This document shows, one piece after another, positions 9,253 through 18,286 of a stretch of 64,000 nt of DNA (position 1 is the first letter of the stretch; the number at the start of each line of letters is the position of its first letter). The translations under genes and the position numbers were made by a program. Below the pieces are notes generated by a model. That model made no database searches. It had not been told where the DNA came from and saw only the letters and a program-made list of their open reading frames with translations. Origin of the DNA: JAHRVQ01 sp029941905 (GTDB lineage Bacteria > Pseudomonadota > Gammaproteobacteria > Pseudomonadales > Azotimanducaceae); the NCBI GenBank assembly GCA_029941905.1, contig JAPYTQ010000014.1, positions 46,039 to 110,038 on the forward strand, read 5' to 3'.

Positions 9253-10308
9253 TTGAACAAGTCCCTCATCATCACAGGTGCCAGTCTCATCGCAGGCCTG
9301 CTATTGGGCTGGTGGGTTCGCGGATTGTATGACATGCCCGCACGGGTCGGTAGCGTCGATCCGGGAGTCCGCACAAATATTGTCGTGCCATCTGTAGTGA
9401 CTGCTGACCCTTCAACTGAGCCTTCAAATAGCGCGGTGGTAGAACCGGGGGAATTATTACGTCGTCTCGCTAACGAATCAACAGCTGTGCGGGTCGCGGA
9501 AATGAGAGCGCATTTAGCTCAGTTCGGCGATAGCTACAAAGTACTTGTCGGCCTGAGTCGCGAATTAATGCGTCAGGGCGAGTTCGAGGAGGCACTGGAA
9601 GTTTTGTTAAGATCAGGGATAGCGGTGAATAACATTGTGCAGCAGGATGAGCTTGAGATTGAGCTCGCTCGACTTGTGGACCACTATGCCCGTGAATTGA
9701 TATCCCTGAACCAATTTGGCGCCGTGGATAAACTATATGAGAGATTGACGTTGTCAATGCCGCAACTCGGCCAGTATTTTCTGGAATTAGCCGACTTAAG
9801 AATCAGAATGGGCAATCCCCAGTCGGCACTGCTGCCGTTAGCCCAGATTAGCAATCATACGCAATTGGGGGCTGAAGCTCGTCGTCTGATTGCCCAAATT
9901 GAGCAAAGTGAATCTCCAGTGACTAAAGCCATGGAAGAACTACCGCTGGTTTCAAAAGCTGGCCAGTTTCTCGTTGAGGCAACCATTGATGACACCCTTG
10001 CGATCACTCTGCTTATCGATACGGGTGCGGCCATGACGGTCCTTGATTCCAGGGTTCTTGAAAAACTCGGCTACAACTTATCCGGCAGGCAGGAGTATTT
10101 TGCAACCGCGAATGGCGTCGTGCAGGCGGCAGTCGTCACCGTTGACAGTCTCAGCCTGGGTAAGGCGTCCTTAGGCAATGTTTCAGTGGGTTCACTGAAT
10201 CTGAACATGCCAAACAATGTTGAGGGCCTGCTAGGCATGAATTTTCTTCGTCATTATGACTTTCATATTGATCAGAACCGTGACCTGCTTATCCTGGATC
10301 AAAGATAG
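9253..10308 (+). CDS. Membrane-anchored retropepsin-like aspartic protease
   Basis: 351 residues from a TTG start at 9253. An N-terminal hydrophobic anchor (residues 4-20) is followed by a TPR-like helical region (about 70-220) and a C-terminal retropepsin-like domain. The catalytic motif LLIDTGAAMTVLD has Asp256, and the flap and terminal strand are visible (VEGLLGMNFLRHYDFHID). One active-site Asp per chain means it should act as a dimer. The family is the clan AA single-domain protease group of proteobacteria, generally of unknown substrate. No ATG or GTG alternative fits the anchor better. It is divergent from mfd. Confidence 0.8.
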   Translation: MNKSLIITGASLIAGLLLGWWVRGLYDMPARVGSVDPGVRTNIVVPSVVTADPSTEPSNSAVVEPGELLRRLANESTAVRVAEMRAHLAQFGDSYKVLVGLSRELMRQGEFEEALEVLLRSGIAVNNIVQQDELEIELARLVDHYARELISLNQFGAVDKLYERLTLSMPQLGQYFLELADLRIRMGNPQSALLPLAQISNHTQLGAEARRLIAQIEQSESPVTKAMEELPLVSKAGQFLVEATIDDTLAITLLIDTGAAMTVLDSRVLEKLGYNLSGRQEYFATANGVVQAAVVTVDSLSLGKASLGNVSVGSLNLNMPNNVEGLLGMNFLRHYDFHIDQNRDLLILDQR

Positions 10309-10387
10309 TTGCCTGTTGGGGTAACAACCCTTGGCGATAGAAACTGTTTGCGTTGGGATTGGCAAAACTCGATAATAGCGGCGAAAT

Positions 10388-10426
10388 AACCGCGAGTTCT
10401 GGGTAAATTGATCAAAAGTCGCGGTT
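10388..10426. repeat. Inverted repeat in gap leader
   Basis: AACCGCGA (10388-10395) and TCGCGGTT (10419-10426) form a perfect 8-bp stem around a 23-base loop. Outer TA pairs extend it with one bulge. There is no T tract after it, so it is not an obvious terminator. It may be an operator or leader structure for the gap gene. Confidence 0.4.
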
Positions 10427-10512
10427 TATCCTTGAATAAAACAAGTACGAATCCAACTTAACTGGTTCCTGGTCCGGAAATAGGATTGTGAGTGTTATAC
10501 CTCGTTGGCCCC

Positions 10513-10540
10513 TTCACTTCGATAGTGATTGATTTATAAA
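10513..10540 (+). promoter_or_regulatory. Candidate sigma-70 promoter for gap
   Basis: TTCACT (10513-10518) and TATAAA (10535-10540) are separated by 16 bases, giving four and five matches to the -35 and -10 consensus. Transcription would start about 95 bases before the gap start codon. This is by-eye matching only. Confidence 0.3.
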
Positions 10541-10641
10541 CTAACAATGTTGGGTAATCTCATGATTTGTCCGAAAGACACGACTTTACGGACAGGAACT
10601 AACTGACCATTCACAAAAACGAACTTTGAGAGGCATTGTCC

Positions 10642-12147
10642 GTGGCAAAACCGGGTTTAGATAGTGTATTCGCTGACTGGAAGGAACGAGAAGCGCTCGC
10701 TGAGGCGATGATCCCAATGATCGGGGGTCTATATCGACGGAATGTCGTGATCTATATCTATGGCGTACCCCTGTTTAACCAGTCGGTGATTGATCTGATG
10801 AAAGCTCACCGAAAGGTAAGACAGATCGTTCAGAACGAAATGTCTGAATTTGAAACTCATCCACTGCTTGAGGCCTTGTGTCAGTTGGATTTGTCACCCG
10901 CCCATATTGATATAGGTAAACTCACCTCCAATTTTATGGCTGATGACAAGGGACTCTCAGACAGGGAATATGTCGAGCAAGCCTGTGCTGAAATTATTGG
11001 CGATGAGCCAGTGTCCCATGACCCGAGGGATGTCGTCATTTACGGTTTTGGCCGGATTGGTCGACTGGTTACACGGTTGCTGGTTGAAAAGACCGGCGGT
11101 GGTCACAATCTGGTGCCCAAAGCGGTGGTTCTTAGACCCCCCAAAGATCCCGTCAAGGACTTTAATCGTCGTGCCAGCCTGCTTCGCCGGGATTCAATTC
11201 ACGGTAGCTTTCGAGGCACAATCAGGGTTGACGAAGAAAATCAGGTGCTCGTTTGCAATGGCAACGCAATCCGTTTTATCTATGCTTCTGACCCCGCAGC
11301 CATTGATTACACTGCCTATGGTATTGACAATGCGCTGGTTATTGACAGTTCGGGAGCCTGGAGAGACATAGACGGGCTTTCGCAGCATCTCAGGGCCAAA
11401 GGTGTGGATAAGGTATTGTTAACGACTTCTGGCAAAGGCGATATGAAAAATATCGTCCATGGCGTCAATTCTGACACCCTGGACACGTCAGACAATCTTG
11501 TCGCCGCTGCTTCCTGTACCACCAATGCGATCGTTCCGGTGTTGAAGTCCATTTACGAGCAGTTCGGCATTCAACATGGACACATGGAAACGGTCCATGC
11601 TTATACAGATGACCAGAACCTGCACGACAATATCCACTCAAAAGAGAGACGGGGTCGTAGCGCGCCGTTAAATATGGTGTTAACCGAATCCAATGCCACC
11701 AGTTCGGTTGGAAAGTTGCTACCCGAACTCAAAGGCAAGCTCACGGGCAACTCCATTCGTGTGCCCGTGGCTAACGTGTCAATGGCGATTCTGCACCTGA
11801 CCCTTGAACATGAGACAACCCGTGAGGCAGTTAATGAGTATTTGCGGGATATGTCGTTAAACTCAAAACTAAACCGCCAGATTGGTTACACCGAATCGCC
11901 CGAGATGGTTTCATCTGATTTTATTGGTGACCGGCATGCCGGGATGATCGATGCGCATGCGACGATTGTCGATGGCAAGCAGCTTGTGCTCTATGTCTGG
12001 TATGACAACGAATTTGGCTACACCTGTCAGGTTGTTCGACTCTCCCAGAAAATGGCAGGAATCAAGTACCCGTACATTACTGGCGATATTGAGGTGTCTC
12101 CGGAAGACGACTCTGTAGCGGCGAAACCAAGGCTGAGAACCGCATAG
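10642..12147 (+). CDS. gap: Glyceraldehyde-3-phosphate dehydrogenase, long form
   Basis: 501 residues from the GTG at 10642, placed 8 bases after GAGAGG; an in-frame TTG at 10636 is too close to that site. Unlike ordinary GAPDH (about 335 residues) it carries some 130 extra N-terminal residues before the NAD-binding VVIYGFGRIGRLV. The catalytic cysteine is in AASCTTNAIVP (Cys292) and the C-terminal DNEFGYTCQVVRL is typical. It catalyses oxidative phosphorylation of glyceraldehyde-3-phosphate, or the reverse. Long-form GAPDH next to mfd and nqr is also seen in Pseudomonas. A terminator follows, so it is transcribed apart from nqr. Confidence 0.93.
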   Translation: MAKPGLDSVFADWKEREALAEAMIPMIGGLYRRNVVIYIYGVPLFNQSVIDLMKAHRKVRQIVQNEMSEFETHPLLEALCQLDLSPAHIDIGKLTSNFMADDKGLSDREYVEQACAEIIGDEPVSHDPRDVVIYGFGRIGRLVTRLLVEKTGGGHNLVPKAVVLRPPKDPVKDFNRRASLLRRDSIHGSFRGTIRVDEENQVLVCNGNAIRFIYASDPAAIDYTAYGIDNALVIDSSGAWRDIDGLSQHLRAKGVDKVLLTTSGKGDMKNIVHGVNSDTLDTSDNLVAAASCTTNAIVPVLKSIYEQFGIQHGHMETVHAYTDDQNLHDNIHSKERRGRSAPLNMVLTESNATSSVGKLLPELKGKLTGNSIRVPVANVSMAILHLTLEHETTREAVNEYLRDMSLNSKLNRQIGYTESPEMVSSDFIGDRHAGMIDAHATIVDGKQLVLYVWYDNEFGYTCQVVRLSQKMAGIKYPYITGDIEVSPEDDSVAAKPRLRTA

Positions 12148-12178
12148 TAAACATTTGATTCTGCTCGAAAACACGAAG

Positions 12179-12204
12179 AAAGCTCGCTGCGGCGGGCTTT
12201 TTTT
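12179..12204 (+). terminator. Rho-independent terminator after gap
   Basis: A nine-base-pair stem (AAAGCTCGC 12179-12187 with GCGGGCTTT 12192-12200, one G-T wobble) has a four-base loop and runs into seven T residues (12198-12204). It lies 32 bases after the gap stop codon. Confidence 0.88.
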
Positions 12205-12222
12205 GTGTTTATTGATAATGGA

Positions 12223-12254
12223 ATCGATAACAGGTATCGATAATAGGGTATAAA
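12223..12254 (+). promoter_or_regulatory. Candidate nqr promoter region with ATCGATAA direct repeat
   Basis: ATCGATAA occurs at 12223-12230 and again at 12236-12243. TATAAA follows at 12249-12254, with a weak -35 (ATAACA, 12227-12232) 16 bases upstream. The repeat spacing of 13 bases is not a whole helical turn. Position between the gap terminator and nqrA supports a promoter; the boxes themselves are weak evidence. Confidence 0.3.
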
Positions 12255-12372
12255 CCCCTGCCGCAGAGGACGCCTTCGAGTAGATTAATGAGCTGCACCT
12301 ATCTATAATGCCCGCGAATTTTCGCTCCACTTCCCCGAGCCGTTCGCATCACAATTGGCTGCAAGGTAACTG

Positions 12373-13707
12373 ATGATTAAGACAAAACGAGGACTCGACC
12401 TGCCGATTGCAGGCAGTCCCGTGCAAACAATCGAGGATGCTCGACCCGCTCGAAGCGTTGCCATCCTTGGCAGCGACTATCCCGGGTTAAAACCGACCAT
12501 GGAAGTTACGGCAGGTGACAAGGTACGCAAGGGTCAGGTGATCTTTACCGATAAGAAGACGCCGGGTGTCAAATACACATCACCTGCATCCGGGACGGTA
12601 AATGCTGTTAATCGTGGTAACAAACGCGTCTTTCTTTCGATAGTAATAGATGTTGAAGGGGAAGAAGAACTAACCTTTGAAGTCCCGGATTTAGGCAATA
12701 TTACCCGGGAACAGGTGACCAGCATCCTCGTTGATTCGGGAGAATGGACAGGCATCAGAAACAGACCGTACAACAAGGTCCCCTCGCTCGAATCAAAGCC
12801 TGCTGATTTTTTTGTTACTGCCATTGATACGCGGCCACTGGCAGCAGATCCAAAACAGTTTATCGATGAGAACCATGAAGCTTTCCTGACGGGACTGGAC
12901 GTCATCGCGACCCTGACCGAAGGGTCGGTGTACGTCTGTAGCGCAATTGGAGCCGATTTGCCGGTGAGTTCCAATGCCAGTGTTCAGATTGAAGAATTTT
13001 CCGGCCCCCATCCGGCGGGTCTGGTCGGTACTCATATTCATTTCCTCTCATCGGTGAGCCAGGCTAAATCGGTCTGGCATATCGGGTACCAGAACCTGGT
13101 TGCGATTGGTCACCTGTTCCTGACGGGCCGAATTTACGCTGAAAGGGTGGTAGCCCTGGCTGGTCCGGGAATAGAACGGCCGAGATTAATGCGAACCAGA
13201 GCTGGTGCAAACCTGGAAGAATTGACCGCTGGCGAAATGAATGAAGGTGTTCAAAGGACAATTTCCGGTTCTGTTTTTGATGGTCGAAAAGCTGCGGGTC
13301 CTACTGCCTACTTGGGGAGATATCACAATCAGGTATCCGTATTATCCGAAGGAACCGACCGGGAATTTCTTGGGTTTGTGATGCCAGGCGTGAAAAAATT
13401 CTCTCTCACCCGTCTTTTTATATCCAGCTTGCTGGGTACCCGAAATATGGCGCTGACAACCAACAGGGGAGGCAGTGAAAGGGCGATGGTTCCACTTGGG
13501 ACTTATGAAGAAGTGATGCCCCTGGATATTTTACCCACCCAGCTTTTAAGGGCTTTGCTGGTTAGTGATGTAGAGTCAGCCATTGCGCTTGGCTGTCTTG
13601 AACTGGATGAAGAAGATTTGGCTCTGTGTACATTTGCTTGTCCGGGCAAGTATGAGTATGGACCCTATTTGCGTGAAATGCTGACTCAAATAGAGGCGGA
13701 GGGATAG
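12373..13707 (+). CDS. nqrA: Na+-translocating NADH:quinone reductase subunit A
   Basis: 444 residues, normal for NqrA. It begins IKTKRGLDLPIAGSPVQ and has the barrel-sandwich-like N-terminal region and the conserved RPAD-type to GPGIERP segments typical of the family. NqrA is the large peripheral cytoplasmic subunit of the sodium-pumping NADH dehydrogenase. An AAGG-type ribosome binding site precedes the ATG. It is the first of six genes in the standard order A-F with gaps of 28 bases or fewer, so the complex is complete in this window. Confidence 0.96.
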   Translation: MIKTKRGLDLPIAGSPVQTIEDARPARSVAILGSDYPGLKPTMEVTAGDKVRKGQVIFTDKKTPGVKYTSPASGTVNAVNRGNKRVFLSIVIDVEGEEELTFEVPDLGNITREQVTSILVDSGEWTGIRNRPYNKVPSLESKPADFFVTAIDTRPLAADPKQFIDENHEAFLTGLDVIATLTEGSVYVCSAIGADLPVSSNASVQIEEFSGPHPAGLVGTHIHFLSSVSQAKSVWHIGYQNLVAIGHLFLTGRIYAERVVALAGPGIERPRLMRTRAGANLEELTAGEMNEGVQRTISGSVFDGRKAAGPTAYLGRYHNQVSVLSEGTDREFLGFVMPGVKKFSLTRLFISSLLGTRNMALTTNRGGSERAMVPLGTYEEVMPLDILPTQLLRALLVSDVESAIALGCLELDEEDLALCTFACPGKYEYGPYLREMLTQIEAEG

Positions 13708-13714
13708 TAAGCGC

Positions 13715-14917
13715 ATGGCGCTAAGAAGATTTCTAGACAAGATAGGGCCTGAGTTTGAACCAGGTGGCAAGTTTGAAAACTGGTTTGCCGTTTACGAGGC
13801 TGTAGACACGATACTTTATTCACCCGGTAATGTGACGGCGGGTGCGTCCCATGTTCGAGACGCCGTAGAAATCAAACGAATAATGACGACTGTGTGGTGG
13901 TGTGCATTCTTCCCGATGATTGCCGGAATGTACTACGTTGGTTTGCAGGCACTGGGTTCGATGGAGCAGTTTGGCGTTGATTCCCTCGGTGGTTGGCGAG
14001 GTTGGATCCTCGAACTGGTGGCAGGCTATGATGCCTCGAACTGGTGGGACTGCCTGGTTTATGGTGCCGTCTTCTATGTCCCGATTTACATGGTGACATT
14101 CGTCGTTGGTGGTATCTGGGAAGTTATCTTTGCGGTGAAACGTGGCCACGAAATCAATGAGGGTTTCTTCGTTACGAGCATTCTTTTCTCATTAACCCTG
14201 CCAGCGACCATCCCGCTATGGCAAGTGGCTTTGGGTATTTCTTTCGGCGTGGTGATTGGTAAGGAAATATTCGGCGGCGTCGGTAAAAATTTCCTCAATC
14301 CGGCACTAACAGGCCGGGCATTCCTGTTTTTTGCCTATCCTGCGCAAATGTCCGGTGATGCAATCTGGACTGCGGTAGATGGCTTTAGTGGTGCGACGGT
14401 ACTGGGCGTCGCCGCTGTTGAAGGGATGGCTGGCGTGATGGCAAGTGGAATGACCTGGATGGATGCTTTTGTTGGCAACATGCAAGGGTCGGTGGGCGAG
14501 ACATCCACCATTGCGATATTTATTGGTGGTGTCATTCTGCTGTTCACCAAGATTGCCTCCTGGAGAATCATCGCGGGATTAATGTTAGGCATGGTAGCGA
14601 TGTCAACCTTGTTCAATGTGATTGGCTCGGAAACCAACCTCATGTTTGGTATGCCCTGGTACTGGCATCTCGTGGTCGGAGGCTTTGCTTTCGGCATGGT
14701 ATATATGGCAACTGATCCAGTGTCGGCATCGATGACTGACACGGGTAAGTGGGTGTTTGGTGCGTTGATTGGTGTCATGGTAGTGCTGATTCGGGTTATT
14801 AACCCGGCGTTTCCAGAGGGAATGATGCTCGCGATTCTGTTTGCCAATCTGTTCGCACCCTTGATTGACTGGTTCGTCGTTCGGGCAAATGTGAAACGGA
14901 GGCTTGCTCGTGGATAA
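13715..14917 (+). CDS. nqrB: Na+-translocating NADH:quinone reductase subunit B
   Basis: 400 residues with about ten membrane segments. NqrB carries a covalently bound FMN and forms much of the sodium path. The FMN-acceptor motif is visible as DGFSGAT, with Thr228 as the expected attachment residue. The gene overlaps nqrC by 8 bases, suggesting translational coupling. Attachment of FMN needs the flavin transferase ApbE, which is not encoded in this window. Confidence 0.96.
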   Translation: MALRRFLDKIGPEFEPGGKFENWFAVYEAVDTILYSPGNVTAGASHVRDAVEIKRIMTTVWWCAFFPMIAGMYYVGLQALGSMEQFGVDSLGGWRGWILELVAGYDASNWWDCLVYGAVFYVPIYMVTFVVGGIWEVIFAVKRGHEINEGFFVTSILFSLTLPATIPLWQVALGISFGVVIGKEIFGGVGKNFLNPALTGRAFLFFAYPAQMSGDAIWTAVDGFSGATVLGVAAVEGMAGVMASGMTWMDAFVGNMQGSVGETSTIAIFIGGVILLFTKIASWRIIAGLMLGMVAMSTLFNVIGSETNLMFGMPWYWHLVVGGFAFGMVYMATDPVSASMTDTGKWVFGALIGVMVVLIRVINPAFPEGMMLAILFANLFAPLIDWFVVRANVKRRLARG

Positions 14918-15716
14918 CAACAAAGATTCGATGAAGAATGTGGTGATTGTTGCATTGTCACTTTGCCTGGTCAGCGCAATTATTGTTTCCGGATCAGCCG
15001 TCGTACTAAAACCCCTGAGACTCGCAAACAAGGCATTGGACCGAAACAAGAATATTTTGATAGCGGCAGGTTTGTTTGAACAAAACGTAACGGCTGAATC
15101 GAAGATCGATGAATTGTTTAGAGAATTTGAAGTCCGACTGGTTGATCTTGAAGGCAATAGATTTTTGACGGATGATGAAACGACCGCCCTGGGGATCGAC
15201 ACCAACCAGTACGATCAGCGTAGAGCTGCCAAAGACACTTCCATATCTATTGAGTTAAGCAGGGATCAGGATGTCGCTTCCATCAGTCGCAGAGCCAGGT
15301 ACAGTGTTGCCTATCTACTGAAGAAACAAGGCAGTGTAGAGACTATTGTTTTACCTGTTCATGGCTACGGTCTCTGGTCGACCCTGTATGGCTTTATTGC
15401 CCTGGAAAGTGACTTAAATACCGTGTCGGGAATCACTTTCTATGAGCACCAGGAAACTGCCGGGTTGGGTGGTGAAGTGGATAACCCCCGCTGGAAAGAT
15501 GGTTGGGTTGGAAAGCAGATTTATGGCGCCGACGGGCGTGTCGCACTTAGGGTCATAAAGGGTTCAGTTGATCCAGCCTCCCGTGATTCGGAGCATCAAA
15601 TTGATGGCTTGTCGGGGGCTTCCCTGACGAGCCGTGGCGTTCAAAACCTGATTGCGTTCTGGTTGGGAACAGACGGTTTCGGCCCTGTACTTGAAAGCCT
15701 GAGAGGCCAGGGATAA
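14910..15716 (+). CDS. nqrC: Na+-translocating NADH:quinone reductase subunit C, Ser at FMN site
   Basis: 268 residues from the GTG at 14910, preceded by ACGGAGG at 7 bases' spacing; the in-frame TTG at 14904 is less likely. One N-terminal membrane anchor (about residues 9-28) is followed by a periplasmic FMN-binding domain. The motif reads DGLSGASLTS, so residue 238, the usual FMN-linked threonine, is serine (codon TCC at 15621). NqrC passes electrons between the NqrF-side and NqrB flavins. Everything else looks intact, including the GLWSTLYGF segment. Confidence 0.95.
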   Translation: MDNNKDSMKNVVIVALSLCLVSAIIVSGSAVVLKPLRLANKALDRNKNILIAAGLFEQNVTAESKIDELFREFEVRLVDLEGNRFLTDDETTALGIDTNQYDQRRAAKDTSISIELSRDQDVASISRRARYSVAYLLKKQGSVETIVLPVHGYGLWSTLYGFIALESDLNTVSGITFYEHQETAGLGGEVDNPRWKDGWVGKQIYGADGRVALRVIKGSVDPASRDSEHQIDGLSGASLTSRGVQNLIAFWLGTDGFGPVLESLRGQG

Positions 15717-15728
15717 GGATAAAACAAT

Positions 15729-16391
15729 ATGTCGACCGTAAAAGAAATATTACTCACCCCCATTCTTAATGATAATCCCATCGGATTGCAGATCCTGGGG
15801 ATTTGTTCCGCTCTGGCAGTAACCACCAAAATGAGTGTGGCCCTGGTGATGTGTATCGCCCTGACACTGGTCACTGCGTTCTCCAGTATGATTATCTCGA
15901 TGATTCGCCATCGGATTCCAACCAGTATTAGGATTATCGTTCAAATGACCGTCATCGCCTCACTGGTTATTGTTGTGGACCAGGTTTTAGGCGCTATCGC
16001 CTACGATATGAGTAAACAGCTTACCGTGTTTATCGGCCTGATCATTACGAACTGTATTGTGATGGGGCGAGCAGAGGCGTTCGCAATGCAAAACGCACCG
16101 GGATTAAGTTTTATTGATGGCATCGGCAATGGTCTTGGATACAGCGCAGTTCTGATGACGGTCGCGTTTATCAGGGAGTTGATGGGTTCAGGGAGTGTAT
16201 TTGGTTTTGAACTTCTGCCACTGGTGACAAATGGGGGCTGGTACAACCCGATGGGTCTGATGCTGTTACCTCCCAGTGCGTTTTTTATTATCGGATTGCT
16301 TATCTGGGGATTGAGATCCTGGAAAACCGAACAGGTTGAAGAACCTGAGTATGAAATAGGCGGACATACCGCCCTGACCCAGTCGGTGTAG
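15729..16391 (+). CDS. nqrD: Na+-translocating NADH:quinone reductase subunit D
   Basis: 220 residues, about six membrane helices, homologous to NqrE and RnfA/RnfE. Cys26 (LQILGICSALA) and the cysteine in IITNCIVMGRAEAF match positions known in Vibrio to hold the intramembrane iron-sulfur centre with NqrE. The conserved RAEAFA segment is present. It lies 12 bases after nqrC and 14 before nqrE. Confidence 0.95.
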   Translation: MSTVKEILLTPILNDNPIGLQILGICSALAVTTKMSVALVMCIALTLVTAFSSMIISMIRHRIPTSIRIIVQMTVIASLVIVVDQVLGAIAYDMSKQLTVFIGLIITNCIVMGRAEAFAMQNAPGLSFIDGIGNGLGYSAVLMTVAFIRELMGSGSVFGFELLPLVTNGGWYNPMGLMLLPPSAFFIIGLLIWGLRSWKTEQVEEPEYEIGGHTALTQSV

Positions 16392-16405
16392 GCGGAGAGA
16401 AGTTA

Positions 16406-17017
16406 ATGTTTGAATATTACCTCAGCTTGTTCGTCACCGCGGTTTTCATAGAAAACATGGCGTTGGTATTCTTTCTCGGTATGTGCACCTTTATCGCCAT
16501 CTCCAAAAAAATCGAAACGGCCATTGGACTGGGTATTGCCGTTGTTGTAGTACAAGCCATCACCGTGCCGGTCAACAACCTGCTGTTCACCTATCTTCTC
16601 AATGATGGGGCATTAGCATGGGCAGGTTTGCCGGATGTTGATCTTAGTTTCCTGGGGTTCTTAAGTTATATCGGTGTCATAGCCGCAATTGTGCAGATTC
16701 TTGAAATGTTCCTGGATAAGTATGTACCTGCACTTTACAACGCGCTGGGAGTGTTCCTGCCCTTGATTACCGTCAATTGCGCAATCCTTGGCGGTTCCCT
16801 GTTTATGGTCAATCGCAACTATAACTTCATGGAGAGTACGGTATATGGCATAGGTAGTGGAGTCGGTTGGGCTATTGCCATTGTCACCCTGGCGGGTATC
16901 CGGGAAAAACTGAAATACAGCGACGTCCCTGAAGGTCTTCGCGGATTGGGTATAACCTTTATCACTGTGGGTTTGATGTCGTTGGGCTTCATGTCCTTCG
17001 GTGGGATTTCGTTATAA
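16406..17017 (+). CDS. nqrE: Na+-translocating NADH:quinone reductase subunit E
   Basis: 203 residues, about six membrane helices in inverted topology relative to NqrD. Cys27 (FFLGMCTFIAISK) and the cysteine of LITVNCAILGG are the expected ligands of the intramembrane iron-sulfur cluster. GGCGGAGAGAAG just upstream provides a good ribosome binding site. It is a standard member of the complex and shows nothing unusual. Confidence 0.95.
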   Translation: MFEYYLSLFVTAVFIENMALVFFLGMCTFIAISKKIETAIGLGIAVVVVQAITVPVNNLLFTYLLNDGALAWAGLPDVDLSFLGFLSYIGVIAAIVQILEMFLDKYVPALYNALGVFLPLITVNCAILGGSLFMVNRNYNFMESTVYGIGSGVGWAIAIVTLAGIREKLKYSDVPEGLRGLGITFITVGLMSLGFMSFGGISL

Positions 17018-17044
17018 GTTGCAGGCGCTAGATTAAGAATTTAT

Positions 17045-18268
17045 ATGACTACTGAAATTATCCTTGGAGTCTCGATGTTTACTGGCATCATTATGATGCT
17101 GGTGTTTGTTATTCTGTTTGCCAGAAAACAGTTGGTCAGTACCGGTGACGTATCGATCGAAATCAACGGTGATGCCGACCACGCGTTGCGAAGCCAGGCT
17201 GGCGGCAAATTACTGACTACCCTGGCGGATGCCGGGATTTTCCTGTCCTCTGCCTGCGGCGGCGGTGGTACCTGCGGCCAGTGTCGTTGCAGGGTGACTG
17301 ATGGCGGTGGTTCCATGCTGTCAACTGAAGAGGGCCACTTCTCCCGCGGTGAAGCCCGGGATGGCTGGCGACTCAGCTGCCAGACCGCGGTTAAGCAAAA
17401 TATGAAAATCGAGGTGCCAGCTGAAATATTTGGTGTCAAACGCTGGGAATGCGAGTTGGTTTCAAACGGGAATGTGGCCACTTTTATCAAAGAGCTTGTA
17501 CTGAAATTGCCTGAAGGTGAAGAAGTCGATTTTCGCGCCGGTGGCTTCGTACAATTTGAGATACCCCCTTACGAGATTGATTACCATACGATAGATGTTG
17601 AAGATGAGTACCGGGGAGACTGGGACAAGTTTGGTGTGTTTGATCATGTTTCAAAAGTTGATGAAGTCACCATCCGTGCCTATTCGATGGCTAATTATCC
17701 CGATGAAAAAGGCATTATGAAGTTCAATATTCGCATTGCCTCACCACCGCCCGGAACAGATTTTCCACCGGGTAAGATGTCTTCTTACCTGTTCTCTCTG
17801 AAGCCTGGCGACAAGGTCACCATATTTGGACCGTTCGGTGACTTCTTTGCAAAAAAGACCAGCAACGAGATGGTCTTCATTGGTGGCGGTGCTGGTATGG
17901 CTCCCATGCGCGCACATATTTTTGACCAGTTGTTGCGAATCAACACTGATCGTAAAATCACCTTCTGGTACGGTGGGCGGAATGAACGAGAACTGTTTTA
18001 TGTCGATGAGTACGACAAGCTGGCCAAAGATCACGATAACTTTGAGTGGCATGTTGCCCTGTCAGATATGAATATCGAAGGCTGGGATGGATACACCGGG
18101 TTTATCCACAATGTTCTGTTTGATAACTACCTTAAGGATCATCCTGCGCCCGAGGATTGTGAATACTATATGTGCGGTCCGCCTGTGATGAACGCCGCTG
18201 TGATTCAGATGTTGGAAGACCTGGGTGTCGAGCGGGATAATATCTTTTTAGATGACTTTGGTGGGTAG
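17045..18268 (+). CDS. nqrF: Na+-translocating NADH:quinone reductase subunit F
   Basis: 407 residues. An N-terminal membrane helix (about 4-26) is followed by a ferredoxin-type [2Fe-2S] domain with Cys71, Cys77, Cys80 and Cys112. A ferredoxin-reductase-like domain follows with the FAD motif RAYSMANYP and the NADH segment FIGGGAGMAPMR. NqrF oxidises NADH and feeds electrons into the complex. The ribosome binding site is weak for this operon. The gene after it is on the opposite strand and decayed, so the nqr transcript ends near here; apbE does not follow as it does in Vibrio. Confidence 0.96.
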   Translation: MTTEIILGVSMFTGIIMMLVFVILFARKQLVSTGDVSIEINGDADHALRSQAGGKLLTTLADAGIFLSSACGGGGTCGQCRCRVTDGGGSMLSTEEGHFSRGEARDGWRLSCQTAVKQNMKIEVPAEIFGVKRWECELVSNGNVATFIKELVLKLPEGEEVDFRAGGFVQFEIPPYEIDYHTIDVEDEYRGDWDKFGVFDHVSKVDEVTIRAYSMANYPDEKGIMKFNIRIASPPPGTDFPPGKMSSYLFSLKPGDKVTIFGPFGDFFAKKTSNEMVFIGGGAGMAPMRAHIFDQLLRINTDRKITFWYGGRNERELFYVDEYDKLAKDHDNFEWHVALSDMNIEGWDGYTGFIHNVLFDNYLKDHPAPEDCEYYMCGPPVMNAAVIQMLEDLGVERDNIFLDDFGG

Positions 18269-18286
18269 GGTGTTGATGGCTAGTAG

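Larger units (their letters stand above)
10309..10641 (+). other. Long leader region upstream of gap
   Basis: A gap of 333 bases without a credible gene between the protease and gap. It contains an inverted repeat (10388-10426) and a promoter-like pair (10513-10540). The ribosome binding site GAGAGG (10628-10633) sits 8 bases before the chosen GTG of gap. Confidence 0.6.

Noticed and set aside
14335..15205. Two overlapping minus-strand open frames of about 200 codons inside nqrB/nqrC
   Set aside because: Antisense to strongly conserved nqr genes; low-complexity composition expected from reversed membrane-helix codons.
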